This document shows positions 25,317 to 34,065 of a stretch of DNA of 64,000 nucleotides, piece by piece. Numbering within the stretch: the first letter of the stretch is position 1; each line of letters starts with the position of its first letter. Source of the stretch: Crossiella sp. S99.2 (lineage in GTDB: Bacteria; Actinomycetota; Actinomycetes; Mycobacteriales; Pseudonocardiaceae); assembly GCF_023094165.1 (NCBI RefSeq), contig NZ_JALMDK010000006.1, forward strand, positions 124,001-188,000, given 5' to 3'. The notes under the pieces are model-generated. The model saw only the letters and a list, made by a program, of their open reading frames with translations, ran no database searches and was not told the DNA's origin. Both the position numbers and the translations under genes were made by a program.

Positions 25317-26575
25317 CAGGCCACGCCCAGCGCCCGCGCGGCCCGCACCCCCGCGGCGCAGCCGTCCTCGTGGAAGCCCCAGCCGTGGTAGGCCCCGGCG
25401 AACGCGGTGACCTCGGTGTTCAGCTCGGGCAAACGTTGTTGCGCGGCAACGGACTCCGGCGTGTACACCGGGTGTTCGTAGACCATCTTGGCCAGCACCG
25501 CGTGCGCCGGGATCCGGTCGGTGGCGTTGAGGGTGACCACGTAGTCCAGTGGTTCGGCCAGCCGCATCAGCCGGTTCATGTGATAGCTGACCAGCACCGG
25601 GCCGCCTTCGGGCGAGCAGGCGGGTTTGCGGTAGTTCCAGGCGGCCCTGGCCCCGGCCGCGCGCGGCAGCACCGCGGGGTCGGTGTGCAGCCAGGTCTCG
25701 TTGCGGGAGTAGCGGAACGCGCCCAGCACGGCCTGTTCGGCCGGGGTCGGCTCGGCCAGCAGCGCCAGGGCCTGATCGGCGTGGGCGGCCAGCACGACCT
25801 TGTCCACCGCGTGCAGCTCGTCGTCCTCGCCGCGGACCAGCACGCCGTCCGCGCCGCGGTGCACCGCGCGCACCGGGGTGGCGGTGTGCACGGCGGCCAG
25901 GTTCTTCGCCGCACGCTCCACATAGGACCGGGAGCCGCCGGTGACGGTGCGCCACTGGTGACTGCCGCCGACCGACAACAGGCCGTGGTTGCGCAGGAAC
26001 TCGAACAGGTAGCGCGCCGGGTACTGGCGGCTCAGCTCCGGTCCGGCCGACCACACCGCGGAGACCACCGGCAGCATGAAGTGGTCGGTGAAGTAGCGCG
26101 AGTAGCCGCCGATGGCCAGGAACGCGCCCAGGGTGACGTCCCAGGTGTCCGGATCGGCCAGCAGCCGCCGGGCGTGCCGGTGGAAGCGGGTGACCTCGCC
26201 GAGCAACCGCAGGTAACGCGGGTTGCCGAGGTTGCCGGGCTGGGCGAACAAACCGGGCAGCCGCCGGGCGCCGGCGTACTCCAGCCCGCAGCCCTCGCAG
26301 GCCACGCTCATCGACATCTCCGCGGCCTGGGTGGCCACCTCGAGTTCGCCGAAGAGCTTGAGCAGGTACGGGTAGGTGTGCTCGTTGTGCACGATGAACC
26401 CGCTGTCGATGGCGGCCAGCCTGCCGTCCGGGGTGAGCACGTCGTGGGTGTGCGCGTGCCCGCCGAGCCGGTTCTCCTGCTCGAACAGGGTGACCTCGTA
26501 GCGGCGTTGCAGCAGGTAGGCGGCGGTGAGTCCGGCCACGCCTGCGCCGATCACGGCGACCTTGGGCCGGTTCAC
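25313..26575 (-). CDS. FAD/NAD(P)-binding amine-oxidase-like oxidoreductase
   Basis: A 420-residue flavoprotein. The dinucleotide motif is VAVIGAGVAGLTAAYLLQ, followed by the FAD ribose Glu in LFEQENRLGGHAHT. A typical IDSGFIVHN segment and the C-terminal FAGAYHGWGFHEDGC substrate/FAD contact follow. Members next to DUF1365 and CFA genes are thought to act on acyl chains, but the reaction is not known from sequence. The GTG start overlaps the hydrolase stop. Confidence 0.88.
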   Translation of the reverse strand: MNRPKVAVIGAGVAGLTAAYLLQRRYEVTLFEQENRLGGHAHTHDVLTPDGRLAAIDSGFIVHNEHTYPYLLKLFGELEVATQAAEMSMSVACEGCGLEYAGARRLPGLFAQPGNLGNPRYLRLLGEVTRFHRHARRLLADPDTWDVTLGAFLAIGGYSRYFTDHFMLPVVSAVWSAGPELSRQYPARYLFEFLRNHGLLSVGGSHQWRTVTGGSRSYVERAAKNLAAVHTATPVRAVHRGADGVLVRGEDDELHAVDKVVLAAHADQALALLAEPTPAEQAVLGAFRYSRNETWLHTDPAVLPRAAGARAAWNYRKPACSPEGGPVLVSYHMNRLMRLAEPLDYVVTLNATDRIPAHAVLAKMVYEHPVYTPESVAAQQRLPELNTEVTAFAGAYHGWGFHEDGCAAGVRAARALGVAW

Positions 26576-27276
26576 GCCCGCACCCCCGCCAGCGGCACCC
26601 GCAGCCCGTCGGGCGCGGGCAGGGCGAAGGCCCTGGCCAGTTCGCTGTCCCAGGGCCCGATGCCGAGCACCCCGAAGACGAACCGGCGGACCAGCGCGGT
26701 CCACTCGGCGGCCCGGCGCAGCATGGCGTGGTTGTCGCCGTGCACGGCGAAGCGGCAGACCCGGTCGGCGACCTGGCGGGCGTGCACGGCGTAGCGGTAG
26801 GAGAGCCCGGGGTCGGTCCAGCGTTCCCGGTCGCCGTGCGCGATGAGCACGGTGGTCCCGGCGAGCTGCCCGACCGGCTCGCCGGCGGGCAGCCAGGGCG
26901 CGAGCGCGGCGACCCCGCGGACCGTCTCATCCCCGGCCACCCGGAGCGCGGCCCGTCCGCCCATGGAGTGGCCGACCAGCACCACCGGCACCCCGGGATG
27001 GTGACGTTTGACCTGGTCCAGGGCCCAGCGGGCGTCCTGGACCGGGTCGAGGTCGGGGGCGTTCCAGCCGCGGAAGCGGTAGCGCAGCAGCCAGACCAGC
27101 AGGCCGTGCCGCCGGCCCGCGCGGTGCAGTTCCTTGGCGAAGGGCAGCATTCGCAGGTAGGTCAGGCGGCCCCGGTGCGGGCGGCCGTGGCTGTGCTCAC
27201 GGCCGCCGTGCAACAGGACCACCAGCGCGCGGGGCGCCGGGACTGGCCATTCCCGCAGGCGCGGAGTTCGGGGCAT
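26572..27276 (-). CDS. Alpha/beta hydrolase
   Basis: A 234-residue cytoplasmic hydrolase. LVVLLHGGREHSHGRP contains the oxyanion region, VVLVGHSMGGRAALR has the nucleophile Ser, VLIAHGDRERWTDP supplies the acid, and FAVHGDNHAMLRR supplies the catalytic His. It is the first gene of the minus-strand lipid operon and would release or transfer acyl groups. The substrate is unknown. Confidence 0.85.
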   Translation of the reverse strand: MPRTPRLREWPVPAPRALVVLLHGGREHSHGRPHRGRLTYLRMLPFAKELHRAGRRHGLLVWLLRYRFRGWNAPDLDPVQDARWALDQVKRHHPGVPVVLVGHSMGGRAALRVAGDETVRGVAALAPWLPAGEPVGQLAGTTVLIAHGDRERWTDPGLSYRYAVHARQVADRVCRFAVHGDNHAMLRRAAEWTALVRRFVFGVLGIGPWDSELARAFALPAPDGLRVPLAGVRA

Positions 27277-27358
27277 CGGACCTCACCTGAACCGGGGGTG
27301 TCATCGGGTACCGGGAGTTCGTCTCCAGGCACCGATCGGTTCTCCGGTGAGGTCCAGA

Positions 27359-29992
27359 TCACACTTCCTCGACGGTGACCTGGCCGCTGGAGCCGTTGAC
27401 CGTGACCCGCTGTCCGGTGCTGATCCGTTCGGTCGCCCCGGACACCCCGACCACGGCCGGGATGCCGTACTCGCGGGCGACCACCGCGCCGTGCGAGTTG
27501 GGCCCGCCCATCTCCATCACCAGGCCGCCCGCGGTGAGGAACAGCGGGGTCCAGCCGGGGTCGGTGGAGGGGGCGATGAGGATCTCGCCGGGTTCCAGGT
27601 GCGCGCCGGTGGGGTCCATGACCACCCTGGCGATGCCGGTGACCGACCCGGCGGAGGCTGCGGTGCCGGTGAGCGCGCCCTCGATCTGCTCGGTGCCGGC
27701 CAGTGCCTCGGCCTCGGGCTCGGCGCCGTCGGAGAGCAGGATCCGCGGCAGGTGCTTGCGCCGCAGTTCCCGCTGGTGCTCGGCCTGCCGGTGCGTGATC
27801 AGCTCACGGTGGTCGGCGCCCTCGAGTGCGGCCCTGACCTCCTTGGTGTCCAGGAAGAACACGTCCTCGGCCGTGGTGAGCAGGCCACGTGCGGCGAGTT
27901 CCGCGCCGAGCAGCCGCAACTGGGCACGCATCCGGGCCAGGGTCAGCACCAGCAGGTACTTGGGCAGCTCGCGCAGTCCGGCGATGCCGCGCACCCGGTC
28001 CAGCGCGAACCGCAGCAGCCTCCCGCGCAACCGGCTGCGCTTGCGCACCTTGGCGACGAGTTCGGCGGCCTTGGCCTGCGCCTCGGTGGCAGCGCGGGCG
28101 AACTGGGCGTCCGCGGCCAGGTCGGGGTGCTCGGCCCGCAGGTAGTTGGCCAGCACGCCGAGCACGTGCGTGGGATCCTCCGACCAGCGCGGCACCCCGA
28201 GGTCGATCTCGGCCACCGCCCGATGTCCGTACCTGGCCAGGAAATCGGTCAGTCCACTGTGGATGGTCGCGGGCAGCAGACCGGCCCGGAAGCGGATGAG
28301 CAGGTCTTCCTTGGGCGTGTCCAGCAGTTCGCGGGCGGCCGCCTCGTCGGCGCGGATGGCGGTGGCCAGCCGCCATAACTCCAGGTCCATCTCGGTGGTC
28401 GGGTTGTACGGGATGCCGCTGAGCACCATCCGCAGTTCCTCCGGGCCGCCGTCCTTGCCGAGCAGTTTCCCGGCCAGGGCGAGCAGCAGGAACCCGGCGG
28501 GCACCAGCGGCATGATCCGGGCGACCCGGGGGCCGGTGACCTCCGGCATGGCCGCTTCGACGAAGGCCAGCCGCTGGGTGTGGGTGAGCCCGTCGGAGAC
28601 GGTGAGCAGGCGGTCGATCTCGGCGGTGATGCGGTCTGCCTTGTTCCGCGCTCGGGCCGGATCGCGCAACGCGCCGAGCACGGTGACCGGGGCGTGCGTG
28701 CGGCGGGCGAACCTGGCGATGGTGCGCAGGAACGGCCACGGCGACTTCTGGGTGATGCTGAGCCGCTCGTCGTGGAACAGATCCCGGAGCACCTGGGCTG
28801 ACCTCGCCTCCATCAGGTCGAGCATTCTGGGCGCGATCGCGCGGCCGACCCGGCTGCGCACGATCGGGGTGATGTCGAAGAACAACCGCCCGGCGGAGAC
28901 GGCCAGCAGCGGCGGCCCGGCCACCGGATCGGGCACCCGCAGGCCGACCGCGGCGCTGATCCCGCCGGTGGCCAGCCGCAGCCCGGCCACCCCGGCCGGG
29001 GTGATCGGCCGGTACACGCCCTGGGCGACACTGCCGTTGAAGAACACCCGCAGGCCCGGTTTGTCGGTGTGCGGCAACGGGAACAGCGTGGTGATCGGCC
29101 GGGACTGGGTCAGCCACAGCGTGCCGTGGCCGTCGATGGCCCACTCGGTGTCCTGCGGTGCCCCGTAGTGCTGCTGCACCCGGCGGCCCAGCATGGCCAG
29201 ATCGCGGAGCTGGGCCGGGGTCAGGCAGGGTTCGCCGTCGGCCGCGGCGCGGGTGCTGTGCTCGGTGCCGCCACCGGCCTTGCCGCGGATGACCAGGAGC
29301 TTGTCGCCGAGGCGGCTCTGCTTGATCGCGCCGGTGTGCCCGTCGAGCACGAAGTGGTCCGGGTTGACCGAACCGGACACCACGGCCTCGCCCAGCCCTG
29401 GACTGGCGTCGACCACGATCTCCTCGCGGTGGCCGGTGACCGGGTTGGCGGTGAACATGACCCCGGCGACCTCGGCGGCCACCATCCGCTGCACCACCAC
29501 GGCCAGCCGCACGGTGGCGTGCTCGATCTCGTTGGTCTCCCGGTAGCTGACCGCGCGGTCGGTCCACAGCGAGGCCCAGCAGCGGCGGACCGCGTCCAGC
29601 AGCGCGTCCGCGCCGACCACGTTGAGGTAGGTGTCCTGCTGCCCGGCGAAACTGGCGAAGGGCAGGTCCTCGGCGGTGGCCGAGGAGCGGACCGCGACCG
29701 GTTCGTCCCGGCCGAGCCGGGCGTAGGCGTCGGTGATCAGCCCGACCAGTCCGGCCGGCACCGGCGCGGTGCGGATCAGTTCCCGCGCCGCGGCCGGGTC
29801 CAGCGCCGCGGTGCTCAGTTCCAGCGGGTCGGCCACCGCCCGGTAGGCGTGCGTGGTGAGCACGAACCCCGGCGGCACCGGCAGGTCCGCGCCGATCATC
29901 TCCCCCAGGTTGGCCGCCTTGCCGCCGACCAGTTCCCCCGCGCCGGCCCTGACCTCGCTCAGGTCAAGGACAACCGGCTCACCTGTGTTCAT
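27359..29992 (-). CDS. rph: Rifampin phosphotransferase-like / PEP synthase-like enzyme
   Basis: An 877-residue protein. The N-terminal ATP-grasp part has GGKAANLGEM, AVRSSATAEDLPFASFAGQQ, VMFTANPVTGHREEIV and EWAIDGHGTLWLTQSRPI. The long middle (about 330-770) matches the helical substrate-binding region of Rph. The C-terminal swivelling domain has the phospho-His in GGPNSHGAVVAREYGIPAVV, His834. Lacking a PEP-synthase TIM barrel, it fits rifampin phosphotransferase, which inactivates rifamycins with ATP. Another small-molecule substrate is possible. AGGAGG stands before the ATG. It overlaps the upstream MarR gene by 14 bp. Confidence 0.8.
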   Translation of the reverse strand: MNTGEPVVLDLSEVRAGAGELVGGKAANLGEMIGADLPVPPGFVLTTHAYRAVADPLELSTAALDPAAARELIRTAPVPAGLVGLITDAYARLGRDEPVAVRSSATAEDLPFASFAGQQDTYLNVVGADALLDAVRRCWASLWTDRAVSYRETNEIEHATVRLAVVVQRMVAAEVAGVMFTANPVTGHREEIVVDASPGLGEAVVSGSVNPDHFVLDGHTGAIKQSRLGDKLLVIRGKAGGGTEHSTRAAADGEPCLTPAQLRDLAMLGRRVQQHYGAPQDTEWAIDGHGTLWLTQSRPITTLFPLPHTDKPGLRVFFNGSVAQGVYRPITPAGVAGLRLATGGISAAVGLRVPDPVAGPPLLAVSAGRLFFDITPIVRSRVGRAIAPRMLDLMEARSAQVLRDLFHDERLSITQKSPWPFLRTIARFARRTHAPVTVLGALRDPARARNKADRITAEIDRLLTVSDGLTHTQRLAFVEAAMPEVTGPRVARIMPLVPAGFLLLALAGKLLGKDGGPEELRMVLSGIPYNPTTEMDLELWRLATAIRADEAAARELLDTPKEDLLIRFRAGLLPATIHSGLTDFLARYGHRAVAEIDLGVPRWSEDPTHVLGVLANYLRAEHPDLAADAQFARAATEAQAKAAELVAKVRKRSRLRGRLLRFALDRVRGIAGLRELPKYLLVLTLARMRAQLRLLGAELAARGLLTTAEDVFFLDTKEVRAALEGADHRELITHRQAEHQRELRRKHLPRILLSDGAEPEAEALAGTEQIEGALTGTAASAGSVTGIARVVMDPTGAHLEPGEILIAPSTDPGWTPLFLTAGGLVMEMGGPNSHGAVVAREYGIPAVVGVSGATERISTGQRVTVNGSSGQVTVEEV

Positions 29993-30467
29993 CCCCGTGC
30001 CTCCTCGCCGCATCGGCCAGCAGCGTCATCGCCTCGCGGACGGTGCGCTGCTCTGTTTCGGAGAGGTAGGTCATCAGCCGCAACTGGCCCTCGGCCCGGC
30101 TCCGGGCGACGCCGAGCAGGAACTCCGCGCCCGCCTCGGTCAGGCCGATCCGCTTGGCGCGCCGGTCGCTCTCGTCCTCGCGCCGGTGGATCAGCCCGCG
30201 CTGGTCGAGCTGGTCGAGCAGCCTGCTGGTCGCCGAGACCGAGCGGCCGATGCGTTCGGCCAGCTCGCGCACTGTCGGCTCGCTCCCCCGATCGAGCGTG
30301 AACAGCGTGGCGATCTGCACCAGCTGGAGGTCGGCGCCGCCGGTGCTCCGGCTCAGGTTGATCAGCATCTCACCGATCAGCTCCCGCCGGACCACCCCCA
30401 GCTCCTCGACCAGCCGATCCCGCTCCGTCGCGCTGATGACATCCTCCAAACCCTTGCGTGCACGCAA
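29979..30467 (-). CDS. MarR-family transcriptional regulator
   Basis: A 162-residue regulator. The winged helix-turn-helix is PTVRELAERIGRSVSATSRLLDQL followed by the wing RREDESDRRAKRIGLT, and dimerisation helices lie at both ends. The TTG at 30467 is the longest start, but it lies inside a perfect palindrome, so a shorter start cannot be excluded. It is co-transcribed with the Rph-like gene and probably controls that enzyme in response to its substrate. Confidence 0.88.
   Translation of the reverse strand: MRARKGLEDVISATERDRLVEELGVVRRELIGEMLINLSRSTGGADLQLVQIATLFTLDRGSEPTVRELAERIGRSVSATSRLLDQLDQRGLIHRREDESDRRAKRIGLTEAGAEFLLGVARSRAEGQLRLMTYLSETEQRTVREAMTLLADAARRHGDEHR
30454..30467. promoter_or_regulatory. 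Palindrome TTGCGTGCACGCAA, probable MarR operator
   Basis: A perfect 14-bp palindrome overlaps the first codons of the longest MarR reading. A related half site (TGCACTGGCGCAA) follows about 8 bp upstream of the gene, between 30472 and 30484. Position and symmetry suit autoregulation by MarR. Confidence 0.55.
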
Positions 30468-30532
30468 CTAATGCACTGGCGCAACGGTAGCGCGGAGCCG
30501 GACGGTAAGTCAACAGGCGTTGAATAAAAAGT

Positions 30533-30562
30533 GGTGGGACGGGGCCGCAACCCCGTCCCACC
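30533..30562 (-). terminator. Rho-independent terminator of the protease gene
   Basis: A 12-bp perfect stem (GGTGGGACGGGG with CCCCGTCCCACC) around CCGCAA lies 14 bp beyond the protease stop. On the minus strand it is followed by ACTTTTTATT, a true T tract. Confidence 0.85.
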
Positions 30563-30576
30563 TGGCAGAACGCCGA

Positions 30577-31734
30577 CTACCGGGTGACCGTGAGGGCGAA
30601 CTCGGCGCTGCCGGTCTTGCCGTTGGAGGTGCCGGTGATCTTGAGCGGGTAGCTGCCGGCCGGGGTGTTGAAGCCGGTCCAGATGAAGGCGGTGGAGCTG
30701 CCGCCGGAGCTGACCGTGGCCGGGGAGAAGAACACGCTGGTCCCGGCGGGCGCACCACTGGCGGTCAGCGTGGTCTGGCCGCCACCGGTGACGGTGATCT
30801 TGGTCTGCAGGAAGCCGCCGGGCCGGGCGCTGCCGCTCTCCGGGGAGAGCGCGAGCTTGATGTCCCCTGGCGGAGGTTCCTGGCCGCCTTCGAGCTGCAG
30901 CTTGACCCAGTCGCCCATGTCGTTGTTGAGCCGGCCGTAGACGGAGTACCAGCGGAAGTCGCTGCGGCTCCAGGAGGCGACGCCGACCACCTTGCCGTCC
31001 ACGGTCAGCGGTCCGCCGCTGTCGCCCTGCAGGATGGTGATCTTGCCGTCCGGGTAGCCGGAGCAGATCATGGTGGCCTCGCGGAACCCGGCGCCGACTC
31101 CGTTGCAGTTGCTGCCCTCGACGATGGGCAGCTCGAACTTGTGCAGCTCGACGTTGCGGGTGTTGTCGTTGTGGTCCTTCTTGCCGTAGCCCAGGCCCAG
31201 CCCGGTCTTGCCGGGGGCGTGCAGGCCGGTGTCGGCGGAGGTGGCGACCTTGGCGTAGGCGCCGCCGGGCACCGGGATGTCGTCGGCGACGGTGACCACC
31301 GCGACGTCGTAGCCCTGGTCGAAGTTCACGTATTTGGGGTGCTTCTTGTACTCCAGCACCTTGGTACGGAACCCGCCACTGGCGTTGAGGTCGTCCAGCC
31401 CGTACAGGAAGGACTTCTCGCCCGCGGCGTCCGCGCAGTGCGCCGCGGAGAGGATCTTGCGCGCGGCGATCACCGAGCCGGTGCAGGTCTGCCCCTGTGG
31501 CCGGGGCCCGCCTTCACGCAGTCCGCCGATGATGAACGGGTAGTCCTTGACCGAGGCCCGCTGCCCGCCGATGGACAGCGTGCCGGGTCCGGCCGGGGGT
31601 AGCTGGGCGAGATCGGTCGGCGCCACAGCGCGCCCGCCGGGCTCCTGCTCCGCCAGCGCGAGGCCGGGTAGCAGGGGCACGGCGAGCGCGGTGACCGTCA
31701 GGGCGATCAAGCTCGCCCTCCGGGTGATGTTCAC
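30577..31734 (-). CDS. Secreted trypsin-like serine protease (S1) with C-terminal beta domain
   Basis: A 385-residue exoprotease. A signal peptide (RRASLIALTVTALAVPLLPG, end near LALAEQ) and a short propeptide precede the S1 domain. The catalytic triad is His99 (LSAAHC), Asp143 (GYDVAVV) and Ser239 (QGDSGGP). SDFRW follows the conserved GVASW and the specificity pocket residue is not resolved. After residue 285 a Pro linker leads to a beta-sandwich domain of about 90 residues (LSPESGSARPGGFLQTKITV), a putative pre-peptidase or binding module. The GTG start begins the signal peptide. It is likely a chymotrypsin-fold secreted protease. Confidence 0.9.
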   Translation of the reverse strand: MNITRRASLIALTVTALAVPLLPGLALAEQEPGGRAVAPTDLAQLPPAGPGTLSIGGQRASVKDYPFIIGGLREGGPRPQGQTCTGSVIAARKILSAAHCADAAGEKSFLYGLDDLNASGGFRTKVLEYKKHPKYVNFDQGYDVAVVTVADDIPVPGGAYAKVATSADTGLHAPGKTGLGLGYGKKDHNDNTRNVELHKFELPIVEGSNCNGVGAGFREATMICSGYPDGKITILQGDSGGPLTVDGKVVGVASWSRSDFRWYSVYGRLNNDMGDWVKLQLEGGQEPPPGDIKLALSPESGSARPGGFLQTKITVTGGGQTTLTASGAPAGTSVFFSPATVSSGGSSTAFIWTGFNTPAGSYPLKITGTSNGKTGSAEFALTVTR

Positions 31735-31931
31735 GGTGTTCCTCCCGCGAGGTGGTGGCGGCCGGCAGGGAAATCGGCCGCTGCCAGCACCTTCCGGGCG
31801 AGCGAGGTCGCCGGACAATCCGGGGGAACATCCGTAGGGGTACGCGATTTTTGCCGCGGCACCCGGGGTGCGGCGGGTCCGCCGAGCCCCCTGGGGCGGA
31901 CTCGGCGGAGGACCCCGTCGCCGCGAACCGG

Positions 31932-32570
31932 CTAGGCGATGGCCTGCCAGATGGTGCTGAAGTTGGCCAGCGCCCCCGCCACCGAGGCGTCCAGTCGCTT
32001 CGGGGAGGCGTTGGCGCGCAACCGGAACAGCTTGCCCCGGCGCACGTCCAGGATGGCCGCCCGCCCACCGGGCAGGATCTCCGCGAGCTGCCGCTCGACC
32101 ATCCACAGTGGAATGTTGGCCGCGGCCTGGGTCAGCTCGGGCTTCTTCAGGTAGAGCATGACCGCGTGCGGCCGCGGATCAGCCCCGAGCGTGAGCCCGA
32201 GGTGCGGACTGATCCCAACCTCGCCGTCGCTGCCCCGCCACACCGAGCCGCCGACCGGAACCAGCGCGGGCCGTGCCTTCGCTAACCATGTCAGAAATCC
32301 CCCTCGTAGTTCTTGGAAATGCGCCGACTTAGCCGGATCGTCAATCCGGTGCACCACTGAATCCAGCACTTCCCCCGGCTCTTCACTGGCCAGCGCGCGC
32401 TTTATCCCGTTGACCATCGGCTCGTAGTAGAACCACGGCCGAGCAGCCTCGTCGAGATACATCCGCCGAAGATTCTCCACCGTCCTGGTCTGCAACCCCG
32501 GACCACTGACCACGAAGTCGATGATCGCCCCAAGCTTCACCTGGGGAACCTCGGTCTCCGCTGCCGTCAT
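31932..32570 (-). CDS. Conserved-looking protein of unknown function
   Basis: A 212-residue protein with no recognised domain. It has no signal peptide or membrane helix. The composition is mixed alpha/beta with LGAIIDFVVSGPG near the start, WFYYEPMVNGIKRAL, and FLTWLAKARPALVPVGGSVWRG. The ATG follows TGGAGGTGG. The frame is open further upstream, but that part is low-quality coding. The 217 bp between it and the next gene are C-rich with no gene. Confidence 0.6.
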   Translation of the reverse strand: MTAAETEVPQVKLGAIIDFVVSGPGLQTRTVENLRRMYLDEAARPWFYYEPMVNGIKRALASEEPGEVLDSVVHRIDDPAKSAHFQELRGGFLTWLAKARPALVPVGGSVWRGSDGEVGISPHLGLTLGADPRPHAVMLYLKKPELTQAAANIPLWMVERQLAEILPGGRAAILDVRRGKLFRLRANASPKRLDASVAGALANFSTIWQAIA

Positions 32571-32787
32571 CCACCACCTCCAGTAGCTCTGACCTGCATC
32601 TTCCGTGCCTGTCGAACTACTGCTAACCCTATCGGCGCCCCCCGACAATCCCGGCCCCTCAGCGCCCCCCAGCCCCATTTTCCTCTGCAAACTTCCCCGC
32701 CCGAAGATTGCCCCCAAAAATCACCCCGACAACCCCCGTGTCAACCCCCATTTCCCCCCACGCCCACCTCAAAAAACAACCCCACCC

Positions 32788-33324
32788 TCAACGCCGAACC
32801 CGAGCCGCGATAACCCGCGCACACGCCACCGACTCCACCCCCACGGTGTCCACCTCAAGGTCGTACCCCACTCCCCGGTGCACCAGCTCGGCCTGCGCCG
32901 CCGCCATCCCGGCGATCCGATCCCCCCGAGCCATCTCCCGCCCCGCGGCCACCTCAGCCGAACACCGCACCCCCACCCACAACACCTCAAGCCCCGCCAA
33001 CACGGCCCCCCAGCGCCGCTGCCCGTCCCCACCCCCGAGCAACACCTCGTCGATGATCACCCGAGCCCCCGCCCGCACCATGGCCGCGATCCCCACCGCC
33101 CAGGCCTCCTCCAACGCCCGGAACTCCGCCCCCACCACAACCCGGCCATCCGCCCCGAACTCCACCCCACCCGAGGCCCCCCGCAACGACCCCGGCAACA
33201 GCTCGATGAACGTATCCACCCCCACCAGCAACCAGGGCTCCGGCAACACGGCCTGCAAACACCGCCCGATCCCGGACTTCCCCGAACTCGACCCACCATT
33301 GAGCACAATCACCTGTGTCGCCAT
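32788..33324 (-). CDS. Chloramphenicol phosphotransferase-like kinase
   Basis: A 178-residue P-loop kinase of the Cpt family. Walker A is GGSSSGKS at residues 10-17. The catalytic-base equivalent is Asp37 in LLVGVDTFIELLP, the same number as in Streptomyces venezuelae Cpt. ARVIIDEVLLGG and WVGVRCSAEVAAGRE follow. Related genomic copies often phosphorylate other small molecules, so drug resistance is possible but unproven. It is the last chromosomal gene before element 2. Confidence 0.8.
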   Translation of the reverse strand: MATQVIVLNGGSSSGKSGIGRCLQAVLPEPWLLVGVDTFIELLPGSLRGASGGVEFGADGRVVVGAEFRALEEAWAVGIAAMVRAGARVIIDEVLLGGGDGQRRWGAVLAGLEVLWVGVRCSAEVAAGREMARGDRIAGMAAAQAELVHRGVGYDLEVDTVGVESVACARVIAARVRR

Positions 33325-33495
33325 GGCCGCAACCTACGAACCCAGCCCGCAACCCGGCATCCCAGTTTCCGGACCACCACAGGGGAAACCCGGGCGCACT
33401 CAGAGCCACGAACGGCGAGGTGACACAGACGGACCCCGGACCGTCGAGGTCGACCAAGAGGGCTCCTGTCGGCCATCCCCAACCGACCCGCCCCA

Positions 33496-33569
33496 AGAAA
33501 GCAAACAACCCCAGGCCACTGGCCTGGGGTGAAGCTCCTCCGGTTGGACTCGAACCAACAACCCTGCGA
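33496..33569. repeat. attL-like 74-bp repeat (3' end of a tRNA plus terminator)
   Basis: This matches 38984-39057 over 74 bp with three mismatches, all in a hairpin loop. On the minus strand it reads as the 3' end of a tRNA (T arm GTTGG-TTCGAGT-CCAAC, then CGGAGGAG), followed by a CCCCAGG/CCTGGGG hairpin and a T-rich tail. The T arm, acceptor and G discriminator look like tRNA-Asn, but no anticodon is present. No 5' half follows on the right, so this is a fragment. Confidence 0.85.
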
Positions 33570-33643
33570 TTCGAGATCAACTCTGCTGGGTGCCTCGCGT
33601 TGTCACGCAGCACCACGCACCACCAGGGGAGATAGCGAATGGG

Positions 33644-33679
33644 AACGTCCACAGTCGACGGTTGACTGTGGACGTTTTT
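33644..33679 (+). terminator. Strong intrinsic terminator
   Basis: A 13-bp perfect stem (AACGTCCACAGTC, GACTGTGGACGTT) with a 7-base loop runs into TTTTT on the plus strand. The rest of 33325-34065 (about 740 bp) otherwise holds only the repeat and no supported gene; open frames there cross the tRNA fragment or are GC-rich shadows. Confidence 0.85.
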
Positions 33680-34065
33680 CGTCGTTTTGTGTGGGTAAAG
33701 CATGGTGATGATCTTGCCCTGCGAGTCAGGGTGACCACGTGGCCCGATGGCAAGCCGGCGCTTGCGTCGGTGCGGCAGCGATCGCCGGAAGCAGTCAAGC
33801 AGAGCGACCAGGCAGGCGATCGTCACGGCCTGGTGGCCCTCGCAGATCAGCTCGTGGGGCGGCGCGCGGCTACCGGCACCGGGGGCAGTCCGCGGTTCGC
33901 CGGGCGCAGCGGCGGGCCGGTCGCCGCAGCGGAGCGGATGGCGGCCGTGCCCGCATGGGTGCGCCCGGCGCACCCAGCGCGACCACCCGCCGCGCGCCGC
34001 TCGGCGGCGCGCCTTGATCCCATAGAGCCAAATTCGGCAAGCGCACGAATCAACAACTGCTTCAC

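Noticed and set aside
33315..33635. Plus-strand ORF containing VGLEPTT, and similar ORFs near 17.4 kb and 20.5 kb
   Set aside because: The peptide is the antisense reading of tRNA T-arm sequence; these are the repeats or the tRNA, not genes.
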